A stretch of 32,921 nucleotides of DNA from Cristatella mucedo (GCA_009760855.2 WPIO01000519.1:1-32921); one strand, 5' to 3'. Positions 9,708 through 19,631 are shown, counted from the stretch's first letter. Notes: generated by a model from the letters alone, not told the origin. Program-made: numbers and translations.

Positions 9708-10710
9708 TTTGAGGTATTAGAAGGTATAAGTAAACAGCTAAATTCATTCAAGCTGGTAATATGAGCGTAGGGGCGTGAGACAGTAGACGTGATCGGCAGG
9801 ATAGAGTCAAAGAATGAATTGACCTAAAGGTGAGCGACAACACCTTAGAGTCGATGGGTTGCTTGATTGTGTGCTAGTGTAGGCCGGCTATAGGCGGTGA
9901 GCTCCTGCATCTCAGACGATCGCGACAGACATGACTGGGTCAAGAGTTTTGCACCAGCTGTAAGGGCCTGATTAGACAAGCTTGTAGACCAGCAACACGT
10001 GATTAACGTAAGTCAAGACGGATGCCAAAAGTCCATTGGCCCAATCAGATGCGGTTTCTCTGTGTAAACAACCCAAATTTTAGCAACGTTACCAATTAGA
10101 AAGTTGGTGGACTTAAGTGTGGAGCTGATGAGCTAGTCTAAAGAAAGGTCACTTTAGATAACATGCAGAATTAACGGGACAATTTTCAGAAAGAGACGAT
10201 TTTGAGCTTCAGCCTTTCCACTTTCTGAATCACATTTGCTTTGCCTAAAACTAGTAAGTTATTTAAACCTCTTTGAATTTAAGTCAATTGCTGCCATCCA
10301 TATGCTGACGTCATCAATACATGCAACAAGGGAGTTGAGAGAACTTGAGGTACTCAAGGGCTGAGAGGGATCGAAGCAAAGGTACAACTGATTGTCATTC
10401 GCATGTTAGGGAAAACCTATATTGTGCATGGCAATAACATCGGCAAGAGTGTATGTACCGTGACGAGAACCGGACCTAGCAAGGAGCCCTGACGTACCCT
10501 GTATTTCAGAGGTACCTCAGCTGATCTATGTCCGTTCACATCAATACTCTGGAGTTTTCCACTGAGATAGGACTGAAACCACCGGCGAACAATACCAGAA
10601 TTGCCTGGCCACATGAGAAGCCCTGGAGAAGGACTTGGTCATCGACAGCCTCACAGGCTACCAACAAATCGAGTGAACGAAGTGGAGGTACTCTGCCCCT
10701 GTTGTTTGAA
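9673..10710 (-). mobile_element. L2A LINE, 5' part of an interrupted minus copy
   Basis: Minus strand blocks in order from the right: EAVDDQVLLQGF (decayed DTIDHKVLLERL, about 10650), WFQSYLSGKLQSIDVNGHRS and SAEVPLKYRVRQGSLLGPVL (10440-10590), then a decayed YADD region, thumb and post-RT sequence (10000-10300). Next come the LADLHWLP-equivalent region (about 9880) and, at 9675-9715, the LKSFGDRAFSSYAP-equivalent region (CTCAAATCATTTGGAGACC). Gly to Arg in the PQGS block (VRQGS) and many stops show advanced decay. It runs straight into the inserted + segment at 9672 and appears to resume at 8661. Confidence 0.82.
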
Positions 10711-11594
10711 AAATGAGACTGAAGGTGAAAAGAATTTTGATCTTCAGTCACAATTTTCCACCGAGGTAAGAAACTCCACGTCATTTAAGTTACTTTAGGC
10801 GAAGAAAATATTGGTCAGTTCCCTGACTGAAATGTGCAAGCCCCCACGACTAATGTTCTAAGCTTTTCTTAAAGTAAAGACTGACTTGCACAAAATCAGA
10901 AGATGAACCTCATAATAATGCATATTAGAAATGCAGCATTGAGAATAAATGGTGTTCATTGTCATTCATTATCTAAACTATTTGTTTCTTGAAGCTTGTA
11001 AGTGCAATAGCAGGTGCATGGATAAGTTCAGCATTCGCTTTGATAACTGATCGTACGAATTTAGCACTGATTATTGTGAGTTGACTGACTGGGGTCTGGG
11101 AATTTTAGCTCTACCGGTGAGTGTGGCACAATACTCAAGTCAGAACCCGGTGAGCCTAATTACCAGCAATTGGCATTAAACTGTTTTCATTAATTTTGAA
11201 ATCGAGACTTCGGTAGCAAATGGCATATTTTTGAAGGTAAAATTTCATGGTATTTCAAAAAATCTGTACAACTCTCTAACTGGGCCTTCCGGAGGTATTT
11301 TTACAAAAACATGCAAAGACGCATCGGCGAATTTTCGTGAACGAAGGCGAACCGTCTTTAGCTGGATTTTGAAAGCAGCACAGCAGTTGTGCCACGCTCA
11401 TACTGTATCCCAAAATGTAATGATAGCGCTTTACAGGTTAATTGTAAACACAGCCAACTGTTAAAGTTGATCAATGTATGACCATCGGCCGTTTTAAAAC
11501 CTTGCTTATAAAAGTGCACACAAAATTGCTGGTCATATTTTGGTTTTTTCCGCCTCACAAGTCTGCCAAATTGAAATAACCAGGCAGACGTGCA
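10711..11594. other. Unassigned
   Basis: A 77-codon frame at 11231-11464 (+) and an overlapping 94-codon minus frame at 11358-11642 have no motifs I recognise. They overlap each other, so at most one could be real, and I do not call either. Confidence 0.45.
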
Positions 11595-12065
11595 GGGTGT
11601 ATTTTTTAAACAAGCGATATTGCACGCACCACATGACACCACTTCTCGCAGAGCTTCACTGGCTCATAGCAAAGCAACTCATCGACTTCAAAGATGTCAC
11701 TGTCTTTGAGGTCTCTTTATTCTTTGGCTCCAGCCTGCCTATCAGATCAACTCCCCCACCAGGCTAAGAATAGTATATATCACCCAATCTTTTGGAATCT
11801 AACTGTTTAAGTATACCTCGTACAAATTGCGAATCCTTTGGAGATCGTGCCGTTATTTCGTATGCTCCCAAATCATAGAACACATTACCGACTTGCTTCA
11901 TGACGTCTCCTGACTTGACCGCATTAAAAAAGTATGTTTTTATCATTTACGAAGATCTTGTGATTATTTATGTATCTGCTTATGCATGCTGACAGTGTGC
12001 ATGCTGCAACTAACCACACTAACACACAAGCATTCTGACCCCATGCATATAACCACCAACAACTT
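11595..12065 (+). mobile_element. L2A LINE, C-terminal and 3' UTR
   Basis: Recognisable blocks: CATGACACCACTTCTCGCAG with CTTCACTGGCTC (TPLLAELHWL), GGTCTCTTTATTCTTTGGC, AATCCTTTGGAGATCGTGCC, and the C-terminal LTTFKRNL equivalent near 11915. The 3' UTR follows with GCATGCTGACAGTGTGCATG. The hairpin and ATT tail are not visible, and similarity ends near 12065. The frame is broken repeatedly. Confidence 0.8.
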
Positions 12066-12874
12066 CTTCTAACGTAAAACGGAATCCGCTGGTAAGGGAC
12101 GCTTATTGAGGGACTAGCTAATTATTATCAGTTCAAAAATAAGTGGATGCTCACTGAGCAGAGCTTAAAGTGAGCGCATTTTGAAAACGTGCATGGGCAA
12201 TTAAAGTTTGGGCAGTTCTTTAGCCTTGAGTGCTGTTTTGAAACGTGAGAAAGTTCAAACGCTGTCTCACGAATTATTTTGCAAATGCGATATTGTAGCT
12301 TGACTATTTGGCTTGTTTCTGAGGTCGCACATCAGCATCAAATGCAAGAAAATGCCCTATATAAATCTTTTATAGTTGACGAGTCAACGTTGAAAACGTT
12401 TTCATGTACTTCAACATTATGACCGGCTTTTTGTAATCTTACTTAATAATGGCGGTTGTATCGTATTATGTTCGCAAACGAGTGTGAAATTCAGCATTGT
12501 CGCTCAGCTTATTATGGGAAAAAAAGCTAAATCATGGCTCAACCAACCTACTGCAAGTACTGCAGCTTTTTTAACAACTTTTGTAAGTAAATTCCGTATT
12601 TGGAATCCCTAAAGTCATCGAGTAACCATTGGTTGAGTGTTCTAGGTGAAGGTATGAGGTATCGAGAAGCTTAGTATAGTTTCCGTTTCATGGGTACCGT
12701 TGCGTGGTTGTATCCTTAAGCATATAGCCAATATTTTAGCTTCAATAGACATAGCGTCTAAATATTCTTAGCCCCTTCAAGTTACAAGAGACGATAAGAA
12801 TCGTCTAACTTTACAGTCAATTTCACGCTTAAGTTTGAATCAGTGTCGATGCAATGTCAATTTTTCGGCATCTC
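12066..12874. other. Unassigned
   Basis: AT-leaning sequence without recognisable coding, SINE or LINE blocks. Confidence 0.5.
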
Positions 12875-13098
<224 letters not shown>

Positions 13099-13524
13099 TT
13101 TGTAGCCGAATGTTCACTGAAATCACTCACATATGCATTAAAATATTCAAACTCGTCAATAGAAACGAAGCTAGCACGCGTAATGTGCATAAAAATGCTT
13201 TTATACTTCGGATTTCTTCCAAATAATAACTAGTGCAGTAAAATAATTAATTAAAAATAGACGGATATATTCCACCGTCATTTTTTGCAATTCACCTCAA
13301 CTCTCGGTACTGATTAAATGTTACTGCCTGGTGGCAGAAATACGCAAGGTGTGTCTACGGATAAATGGGTCGTAGATCTTGGACTGCTACTATTTGTGAT
13401 CATTATCGTTGATTAAGTTAATCTCCGAATTCCCAGCTGCAAATATTGCATGTTTCCGTAATAAAAATCGAAGCAAGTAATCTTTCATCAAGTCTATTAC
13501 CTGGTGGAAAAATTGTAAAGCACT
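13099..13524. other. Unassigned
   Basis: No recognisable feature. The extreme N-terminal RT part of the following L2B element may be here in unrecognisable form. Confidence 0.4.
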
Positions 13525-14530
13525 TATAATAGGATATCAATATCATGCTGACGGTATTCAGCTGTATATGGCATATAAGCAATCGGAACGTGCTTCGGCA
13601 ACTGCATGCTTGCCTTGCCAAAATTTGATACTAGATTTCGGATCAATTTTCAAAAGTAAACGAAGATAAAACTAAACTGCTGCTCATAACACTCCCTAAG
13701 AACATGGATTGCTTAGAAGGCTTTGCCTTTCTAATAGGTGATGCTGCTGTGCGACCATTACTAAGTGCTAAAAATTAAGGTTTCGACTTGTCAGCTGCTT
13801 CGATTTTAATGAACTCCTTCTAAAAACTGACCGTACAGCTACCCACCATGTCTGATCCCTTTCTAAGTTAATGAGTTGTCGGTCCACCGAAGCTTGCACA
13901 GAATTTAACTAGCTCATTAGTTCTGACTTGGTTAGATCGTTGTTTTTCTATCTCGGCTGGGCAATGAAAAAGGCCACCAGGCCACTGCAGCTGGTTAAAA
14001 ATATGGCAGTATTACTAGTTTACGAATCACAGAACATTTGACAATATAGTTTTTTTAGCTAAAAGAGCGACAATGGCTGCCGATTGATCAACGGCTACTT
14101 GGCAAATTTGTAGCTCTATGCTACTCTGATCGCAAGGGTTCGGTTCCTCCAAACCTAGCTGAACTTCTGCACATTTTTTAGCTACCTCATACTCTAAATT
14201 CCCGTATGGACAATAGGTCAGTTGCTTCAGTCCTCTGCTTCAAGATGGTAAAAGACAGAAGCCTGGTTCTGCAGGTTGTAGGCTGAGGAACTCACTTCCA
14301 TTATTCTTAGGCGACGACACATGATCTTCCACTAAAGACTATGCCAAGTCATTTCCAGCTATCTGGAGCTGTTACCCCCACGTTGCTCACTATCTCAACC
14401 GCTCCCTGGACTCTAATATGGTTTCCAATTACTCTTCGTTGCTTGAGATAAAGTCTTTTGACTATCGAATGCATCTCGAAAGCCGCTCAGGCTGCGAGTG
14501 AGACGAGCACAACTCTGCTTATTAACATTA
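13525..14530 (+). mobile_element. L2B LINE, RT palm to 3' region
   Basis: At about 13535-13570 the frame reads YQYHADGIQLYMAY, a decayed YADDTQLYLA catalytic block in which the second Asp of YADD is Gly. Downstream are KVNEDKTKLLL-like DNA (AAAGTAAACGAAGATAAAAC, one frameshift), a GFDLSA block and LDRCFSISAGQ (the SRLDYCNSLLAG position). Further on are a THKA-region relic and CTGAGGAACTCACTTCC (LRNSLP, about 14285). The non-coding 3' part up to about 14530 matches L2B copies at 4870-5030 and 25790-25960. Multiple stops mean no function. Spans the longest + strand stretch of family L2B here. Confidence 0.8.
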
Positions 14531-17280
14531 ATGCAGAGGTCGAGGCTTTGTTTAATTCCCGACTCAGGCACTTTATACGGCAATGCATGGTCTGGAGTAA
14601 GTCTTTTAGTTGGACGAAGCACAATATTTGCTCGATTCAGGATAAAATAATCGCCTTTAGTAGAATTTAACGATTAATTGCATAATCCTATAACTGATGT
14701 CTACATTGGTAATGCAATTATGTACGGTACCGCAGGATTCATGAATTGCTACCAACTTAGGTAATGTAAACTGCAATATTCGGATAATAACTAACTTTCA
14801 AATTGTAATATGAATTCTGTTACTGCAAGGATAACGATTGTTGTTTTTTGAAATGAAATTAGGTATAACAATAATTTTCTACTGGAAACAGACAATCAGA
14901 TGGCGGCACCTCTACTGAATTGCTATTGGAAGTACTGAGTGGTTGAGGTAAAATCCGTGGAAAGAGAGAAATCAGTAAGTCCTAATCGCTTCCTTATTTG
15001 CAGCGTCTCGCCACTTTGGCCTTTGTACTTATCTATGTGGGTATATGTTATAAGCATATCTTCTCAGTCATAACGTCATTTGTCTTCAAATGCTCAAACT
15101 AAAAACCTAGGATTCAGCTGTCGTCACTTCGATGAAAAGTAATAAAAACGGTTGAGGCTAAACACGCAGCATTCTGTAAGGTAGCACATTTTTGGATGTG
15201 TGAAATATGCACAAAACCCTGACTGAAAATTGTATTTCAGTATTACTAGAATTATTTAGGACCATCATCACTTCCTGACAAGGATCTGCAAGCTGTTTAA
15301 GGATTTTTAGCGGAAACCTGCCTGCAGTGTGTAAGCCTTCATTTGAACATGAATGAAAAAAAAAGCAAAGTCACTCCTGAGTGAAACGATTAATGCCTAA
15401 ATTGTCTTATCTTAAAGTTAACCGGCACCATAGTTAACCACGATAAGTGCAAATCAGTCTGTTGGAGCATAATGTATTCTCCTCTTTAAGGCAAAGATCG
15501 GCAACGTTCCTTGAAATCTGCTACCTGCCTTTTAAGCTGACGCAGTTACAGGCAGTTTCAGGTAATAATATATTATATATGATAACCAACCTTAATTTAT
15601 AGTTTCGAAAATTTTAAATTTTAATCCTAGGAAGGTTGAACGTATGAATGGGCAAGTTTGACAGTATTAAATCAACCGATCTTTTAAAATATAATCATAT
15701 TTTAAGTAAATAAAAGGAAATGAGTATTTTAAAGTTGCCACCAGATCGAGATGAGAACATTCATTCTTTTTTTCGCTTGCTAGTGGTGCTATTTATACAA
15801 ATATCTACTCAGCCATGCAATTTGCCCACAATAGTTTGTCGCCTATCTTCTAGAGTTGTTTATGTAAATCCAAAGTAGTATAGCAGTGCTCGTGCACTGT
15901 TTGGTTGTGTGCATTCACTTTCTCGTATAATTCTTCAATTTTTGATACGCCAATTGTCACATCTGAAAAGAGGAATACGTGATCACTTTAGGTATTTGTA
16001 TCGCTAAAGAGAAGCAAGGCAATTCCTGACACTATTTACTACTAATAGCAGTAAAGCTTAATGCTCTGTATGAGGTTTGACGAAACACTCTACATCCCAA
16101 GGTAAGCAAGCAGTCTCTGCTATTCAATGCCTGGCCGGGCGTGAAACATAAACAAATTTAAATTTAAGTTAGAATTACAGCCAAAGGTGCAAAGTAGTTA
16201 TACCTGAACTACCAGGCGAACCTCTAGTTTTCTTGGTCACATTAATAATCACAATAGTCAGCTTTTCAAACCATGCAGTATTAAAGGCTGAAATTGTGCT
16301 TAGACGTCAGGGTTGCATGTACAGAGAGGAAAAATGAAGAGAGCTACAGTAAGACGACTAAAATTCAAATAATCTGGTTGACAATACAAATTTCGGGTGC
16401 GGGAGAGCTGCAGTTTCTAATCACTTTAGTCTGAAAACTGACCTAGCCGTCTGCAATTACATCTAGTGGTATGCTTAAGAAGCAAGAGCGAAGTAGGCAG
16501 ACTAAACTATGATGATGAAGTAATGATTTACGGATAAGCGTTATGTTAAACGCAGTTTAATACATGTGTATCTGTCTGTAACCTGTAACTCGTGAAAGCC
16601 AAAATAACAATCATTATGCTTCCCGAAAAATATTTCCACAGTAGCCTCAAATTTTAAGCAGCTTTGTATGTGCCAAGGGGACCTAAAAACGTCATCCAGA
16701 GCAGCAAAGAGTGAAAAGGTTCACTAAGCAATGACGGCTAATGAAGAAGAGAAAATCCAGAAACGAGCATCTGATATTTGAGTTCTGGATAGAATGTTCT
16801 AGAGAAGATGGCAAAGCTTAACACAACCAGAACCAGAGATATCGTAGATTGAGGTCAATCCATAATATATTATTAGCTGGTCAATTCTTCCTAGACGTTT
16901 TAACGAAAAAAGATATTAACTCTGGTGAAGAGGTTTAGCTAGTATAAGATGAGTAAAGAATTTGCTGTGCTGGTGAAGAACAGTAATCATATATCTCTCT
17001 CAACCTTTATATATCCTCATCCGATTAATCCAAACTCACCTTCGAATCGCGAAACCTCAAGATCCTTGATATCGGTCCTGTCCCTGCAAGAATATCTAAT
17101 TAAAATCTGCTCCTTAATCCTCATTCCAACTTGTATTTACAGGTAGATTTGCTACAACTAGAGGCTCGCTCACATGCTCGACGAGTTCACACCTCTGACC
17201 AAGCACATTATATAATTAGATACATGTAAATCACTTGCATAAAACTGCGAAATAATTTAATCTATATTCACGCACTTAAC
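14531..17280. other. Unassigned, 2.75 kb without recognisable features
   Basis: This is the longest blank in the window. Open frames are 65-70 codons at most and have no motifs. I saw no LINE block, SINE head, hairpin tail or long tandem repeat. It is the best candidate for unique-copy or ancient sequence, but no exon can be supported by eye. Confidence 0.5.
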
Positions 17281-17289
17281 AAATGCCTC

Positions 17290-17300
17290 GGGCTCGAGCC
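17290..17300 (-). promoter_or_regulatory. Pol III B box of SINE
   Basis: Minus strand GGCTCGAGCCC differs from the GGTTCRANYCC consensus only at the third base. It lies within a perfect 12-base palindrome (17290-17301). Confidence 0.7.
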
Positions 17301-17346
17301 CACTCCTTCAGCCAAACCTTGGTCAGGGCTAATTTAATTATTTAAA

Positions 17347-17357
17347 CTGCTGGACCA
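17347..17357 (-). promoter_or_regulatory. Pol III A box of SINE
   Basis: Minus strand TGGTCCAGCAG fits the TRGYNNARNNG consensus at every defined base. Confidence 0.7.
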
Positions 17358-17365
17358 GCCTGATC

Positions 17366-18179
17366 GTATGCCCTCGCCCGACGGCCTTTGGCTAACTGGA
17401 TACAAATAACTGGTTAGGTGTACAATGCTCGTGCTTGAAAAATCTAGACAAGATTAGGACTGAATTTCCATCGGCAACCACCTTACCTAGTGAGCCATCA
17501 TGGTTCATCGGGAAGATCGGCAAAGAAGTTGCTGAGGAGATAGAGAGGTCAGATTTAGTTTGGAGATGCTGATGGCACGATTCGTAACCAAGTGGGGAAG
17601 CAGATATGATAGCCAGGCTGGTGCCGCCTGATTAAAGGACCTATAACTTCCAAGCAATGCTTCCAAAGAGCACTCCATTAATTAGCCCTTGTAATATGAG
17701 ATTGTGCTGGTGACTTCTGCACCTCATGCTTCCACCCCAGTTAGCCTATATGTCTACTAAATCTCTGCATCCTGTTTTGAGATTTTCTGACGTCCTCATC
17801 TCGTATCTAGTAGCCTTACAGTATAGATCAAGTAAGAAATAGATACCGGTAAATATAGGCAAGTATAAACTTCACCAGCCAATTTGAAAGGTGGCTCATT
17901 AGATAAACATCGTAATTCAATCAGTTGAAACTGTGTCATTCCGGCTATAATCTGTATTTAGATTGAGTAACACTTAGACTTTATAGTCTCACTGCAAGTA
18001 TATCTGGTCACTAAGGTAGAAGAAAATATTTATTAACATCATATTCAGCTTTATTGTGTTAAAAGTCACAGCAGACCTCCTATGAAAAGTGGTATTATTA
18101 ACTTGTCACTAATGTCGTAATAATTACTTCTTTAGTTCGTCAGTCAGAATCCTACTTCGTCCTTAGCTGAAACCAATAC
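17366..18179. other. Unassigned
   Basis: Mostly featureless. Minus strand sequence near 17880-18100 might continue an endonuclease relic (a weak VYxCLYLP-like block), but I cannot support that. Confidence 0.35.
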
Positions 18180-18405
18180 GCAAACTTCCCCTCCACTCAG
18201 TAGCATAGATACCATCAAATTTCGTTATATTTCATGAATTTCTGGTTGTTGCCCATCAAGTAGAGTATACATTACACCTCTAGTTGGGCATCTTTAGTTT
18301 CGTGCGATGTGTCGCGAAAACAATTCGGATGTGCTATTGTGTAATGTAGTCATATAAATCCATGTTTCTGTGATGACTAAACGACGACTCAAGAGAGTCG
18401 CTCAT
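18180..18405 (-). mobile_element. LINE APE-type endonuclease relic
   Basis: Minus strand reading gives LVITETWIYMTTLHNS, with the TETW motif encoded at 18360-18371, then RHIARN and, after a stop, RGVMYTL. Family knowledge: LTETWL is the signature near the Mg-binding Glu of LINE apurinic endonucleases, and a xHxPRxxRxGGG loop follows it. The order TETW, RHIARN, RGVM fits. The family (L2A, L2B or another) cannot be decided. It sits downstream, on the minus strand, of an RT N-terminal fragment, the reverse of the native order, so a rearrangement or a separate insertion is implied. Confidence 0.55.
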
Positions 18406-18429
18406 ATATTAGAAAATGAGCATTCGCCA

Positions 18430-18549
18430 GCCTCTTTCGCTAATGTTGCTTTCTTATGTGGTAGACCGACTACACTCTTTTAGAGAGGCGCTGGTACGTG
18501 AACTGAGGTTAATGACACGTGAGTGATGTTAGTTATGCACAGCAGCAAC
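18430..18549 (-). mobile_element. L2A LINE, N-terminal RT fragment
   Basis: Minus strand reads ELLLCITNITHVSLTSVHVP, then PL (stop) KSVVGLPHKKATL. This aligns with LVPLITSIFNVSLTSGHVP and the following SLNKGLV/KKATL block of the copy at 21079-21170. It stops abruptly at both sides: a + strand L2A tail begins at 18550, and an endonuclease relic lies to the left. The same antisense boundary occurs at 30062. Confidence 0.75.
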
Positions 18550-18840
18550 TCGATTCGTTCCTTGTGTGATTATGCGTGCTGACACTGTGCCTGCTTCGCG
18601 AACCACACTTACATGCTGAGTTCTCTGAGGGCGCTTTATCAAGTGAATTATTATTATTATTATTACTCTGTGCATGTTACCCCAAACCATTTTATTCTTG
18701 TTGTTTATCGAGCATGCTACTACTAACCATCCGACCATGCTTGTTTTGCAGCAAATATGAAGTGGATAGAAAGAGAATGAGTTATCCGAGGTTGCTTAAT
18801 CAAGTGTGGTGTTATCATTATTATGTCTGTGTACCGTGGA
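18550..18840 (+). mobile_element. L2A 3' UTR and tail inserted in opposite orientation
   Basis: It starts at GATTCGTTCCTTG (the 3' UTR just after the ORF2 stop) and continues with GCTGACACTGTGCCTGC, then TGTGCATGTTACCCC. Next comes a subfamily-specific block TCGAGCATGCTACTACTAAC and a weak hairpin, then GTGTTATCATTATTATG. It is interrupted at 18620-18665 by a tiny tail insertion. The block CGAGCATGCTAC and the ending GGTGT(C/T)ATCATTATT are shared with the minus tail at 20850-21018, marking a subfamily. Confidence 0.82.
18620..18665 (+). mobile_element. 46 bp nested insertion of LINE/SINE 3' terminus
   Basis: The host 3' UTR reads CATGCTGA-CCCTGTGCATG in other copies. Here CATGCTGA is followed by 46 extra bases (TTCTCTGAGGGCGCTTTATC, then AAGTGAA and ATT repeats) before CTCTGTGCATG resumes. 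The insert is only the 3' half of the hairpin plus the (ATT)n tail. Family knowledge: target-primed reverse transcription starts at the 3' end, so an abort after a few dozen bases gives this product. A clear target duplication was not seen. Confidence 0.8.
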
Positions 18841-18889
18841 AAAAGGAGACTGGAAATAAGGTGCAAAGGAAAAGTTGTCTTCTTTGATT

Positions 18890-19211
18890 GGGATGCGAAC
18901 TTCAGGATGAAGTCATTATTGACCTTGAATGTAGATATTGAGGTGCTGCGAGGAATTGAGGGACAACTTTGCAGGGGGATGCTACAATTTTAGGGATTAA
19001 CTCCCCGATCTTGTCTATATTCTGGACAAAAAAGCTAGAGAAGCTATCAGCTAGATCATCACAGGGATCGTTGGATAAGTTGGTAACCTGAGTGCATTTG
19101 AGGAGATGGTCGATCGTCGACATAAGCATTTTTTGATTTGCACTGTGATTTAACTATTTTTTATAGAAGCTAGAAATGGCCTGTGCTAGATCTGATTGGT
19201 ACGAACTACAG
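18890..19211 (-). mobile_element. L2A LINE, linker between endonuclease and RT
   Basis: The minus strand frame gives YCSSYQSDLAQAISSFYKK, a stop, then MSTIDHLLKC, NLSNDPCDDLADSFSSFF and VQNIDKI (ADSFSSFFVQNIDKI at 19010-19051). Family knowledge: a LADxFxxFFxxKIxxIR-like block lies upstream of the RT in L2, CR1 and Jockey elements. The frame continues into the endonuclease part beyond the SINE+LINE insertion when that insertion and one copy of TACAG are left out. The left end fades near 18890, close to the + strand tail. Confidence 0.82.
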
Positions 19212-19352
19212 CCGAGCTGGTTTGGTCTAGTGGTTAAGGTGCTCGCCCCGACCGATGTCTGACTGAGGTCGTGGTTCTCGAGCACCGAGGCATATGTGAA
19301 GCGCCTAAATAGAGATTAAGTTCTCTTGGGGCGCTATATAAATGAATTATAT
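19212..19352 (+). mobile_element. tRNA-headed SINE with LINE-like tail
   Basis: This is the best SINE copy. The head begins CCGAGCTGGTTTGGTC. It has an A box at 19223-19233, GGTGCTCGCCCCGACC, a B box at 19273-19286 and GAGGCATATGTGAA. The tail is GCGCC (19301-19305), AGAGA (19311-19315), loop, TCTCT (19322-19326), GGCGC (19330-19334) and ATATAAATGAATTATATT. The tail is nearly the L2A hairpin, so the SINE probably recruits the L2A RT (known principle for SINE/LINE pairs such as eel UnaSINE1/UnaL2). The head resembles a class II tRNA (Leu or Ser) in its GGTTAAGG region, but the source tRNA is not certain. It is followed at once by an L2A 3' end. Confidence 0.85.
19223..19233 (+). promoter_or_regulatory. 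Pol III A box of SINE
   Basis: TGGTCTAGTGG fits TRGYNNARNNG at all defined positions. The matching B box GGTTCTCGAGCACC (19273-19286) carries an extra base compared with the consensus and is weaker. Confidence 0.8.
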
Positions 19353-19419
19353 TTTAACACACCTATTTAGGACAGCATTTAGTGGGTCCCTGTGATTCGT
19401 CCTTGATGAGCTTATGGGT

Positions 19420-19490
19420 GCTGACACTGTGCATGCTGTCACTAACCACATTTGCATGCTGACCCTGTGCATGTCACCCCTAACCATATT
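19420..19490 (+). repeat. 38 bp tandem repeat in L2A 3' UTR
   Basis: Unit 1 starts GCTGACACTGTGCATGCTG at 19420 and unit 2 starts GCTGACCCTGTGCATGTCAC at 19458. Both end in CTAACCA. The pair is visible in most L2A 3' ends, so it was present in the ancestral element. Copies at 18550 and 20850 carry a third related unit (GCATGCTACCACTAAC). Confidence 0.75.
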
Positions 19491-19558
19491 ATTCATTTTG
19501 TTTGTTTTTCAAGCATGATTTTACTTGCCATTCAATTGCATTCACTTTGCAGCAAATT

Positions 19559-19600
19559 TAAAGCGCTTACAGAGAGATTAAGTTCTCTGAGGGCGCTTTA
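19559..19600 (+). other. Two-tier 3' RNA hairpin of L2A
   Basis: Outer stem TAAAGCGC (19559-19566) pairs with GCGCTTTA (19593-19600), 8 perfect pairs. Inner stem CAGAGA (19570-19575) pairs with TCTCTG (19584-19589), with loop GATTAAGT. The (ATT)n tail starts a few bases later. Other copies keep pairing with different bases, which supports selection for the RNA structure. Likely role (inferred from L2-group LINEs): a recognition site for the element's own RT. Confidence 0.8.
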
Positions 19601-19631
19601 TCAAGTGAATTATTATTATTATTATTATTAT

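Larger units (their letters stand above)
17281..17365 (-). mobile_element. tRNA-headed SINE, head region
   Basis: On the minus strand: A box TGGTCCAGCAG, then GCCCTGACCAAGGTTTGGCTG, GAAGGAGT, and B box GGGCTCGAGCCC followed by GAGGCATTT. This matches the head of the SINE at 19212 in order and spacing. The shared tail hairpin is absent after GAGGCATTT, so the copy is truncated or decayed there. An AT-rich insert separates the A box from GCCCTGACC when compared with the copies at 19212 and 30105. Confidence 0.8.
19353..19631 (+). mobile_element. L2A LINE 3' end joined to SINE
   Basis: It starts at the THLFRTAFSGSL coding end (ACACACCTATTTAGGACAGC) and includes the stop, the full 3' UTR, a perfect hairpin and (ATT)n to 19631. 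It is very close to the copies at 300-540 and 28060-28325, so it belongs to the common subfamily. The TACAG repeat encloses this piece together with the SINE. It is therefore either part of a SINE-LINE chimera that moved as one unit, or a later LINE insertion that primed in the SINE's own AT-rich tail. Confidence 0.88.

Noticed and set aside
8675-10710. Twin-priming inversion to explain the opposite-strand L2A halves
   Set aside because: Twin priming leaves each part of the element once. Here the RT region is present on both strands, so two copies are needed.
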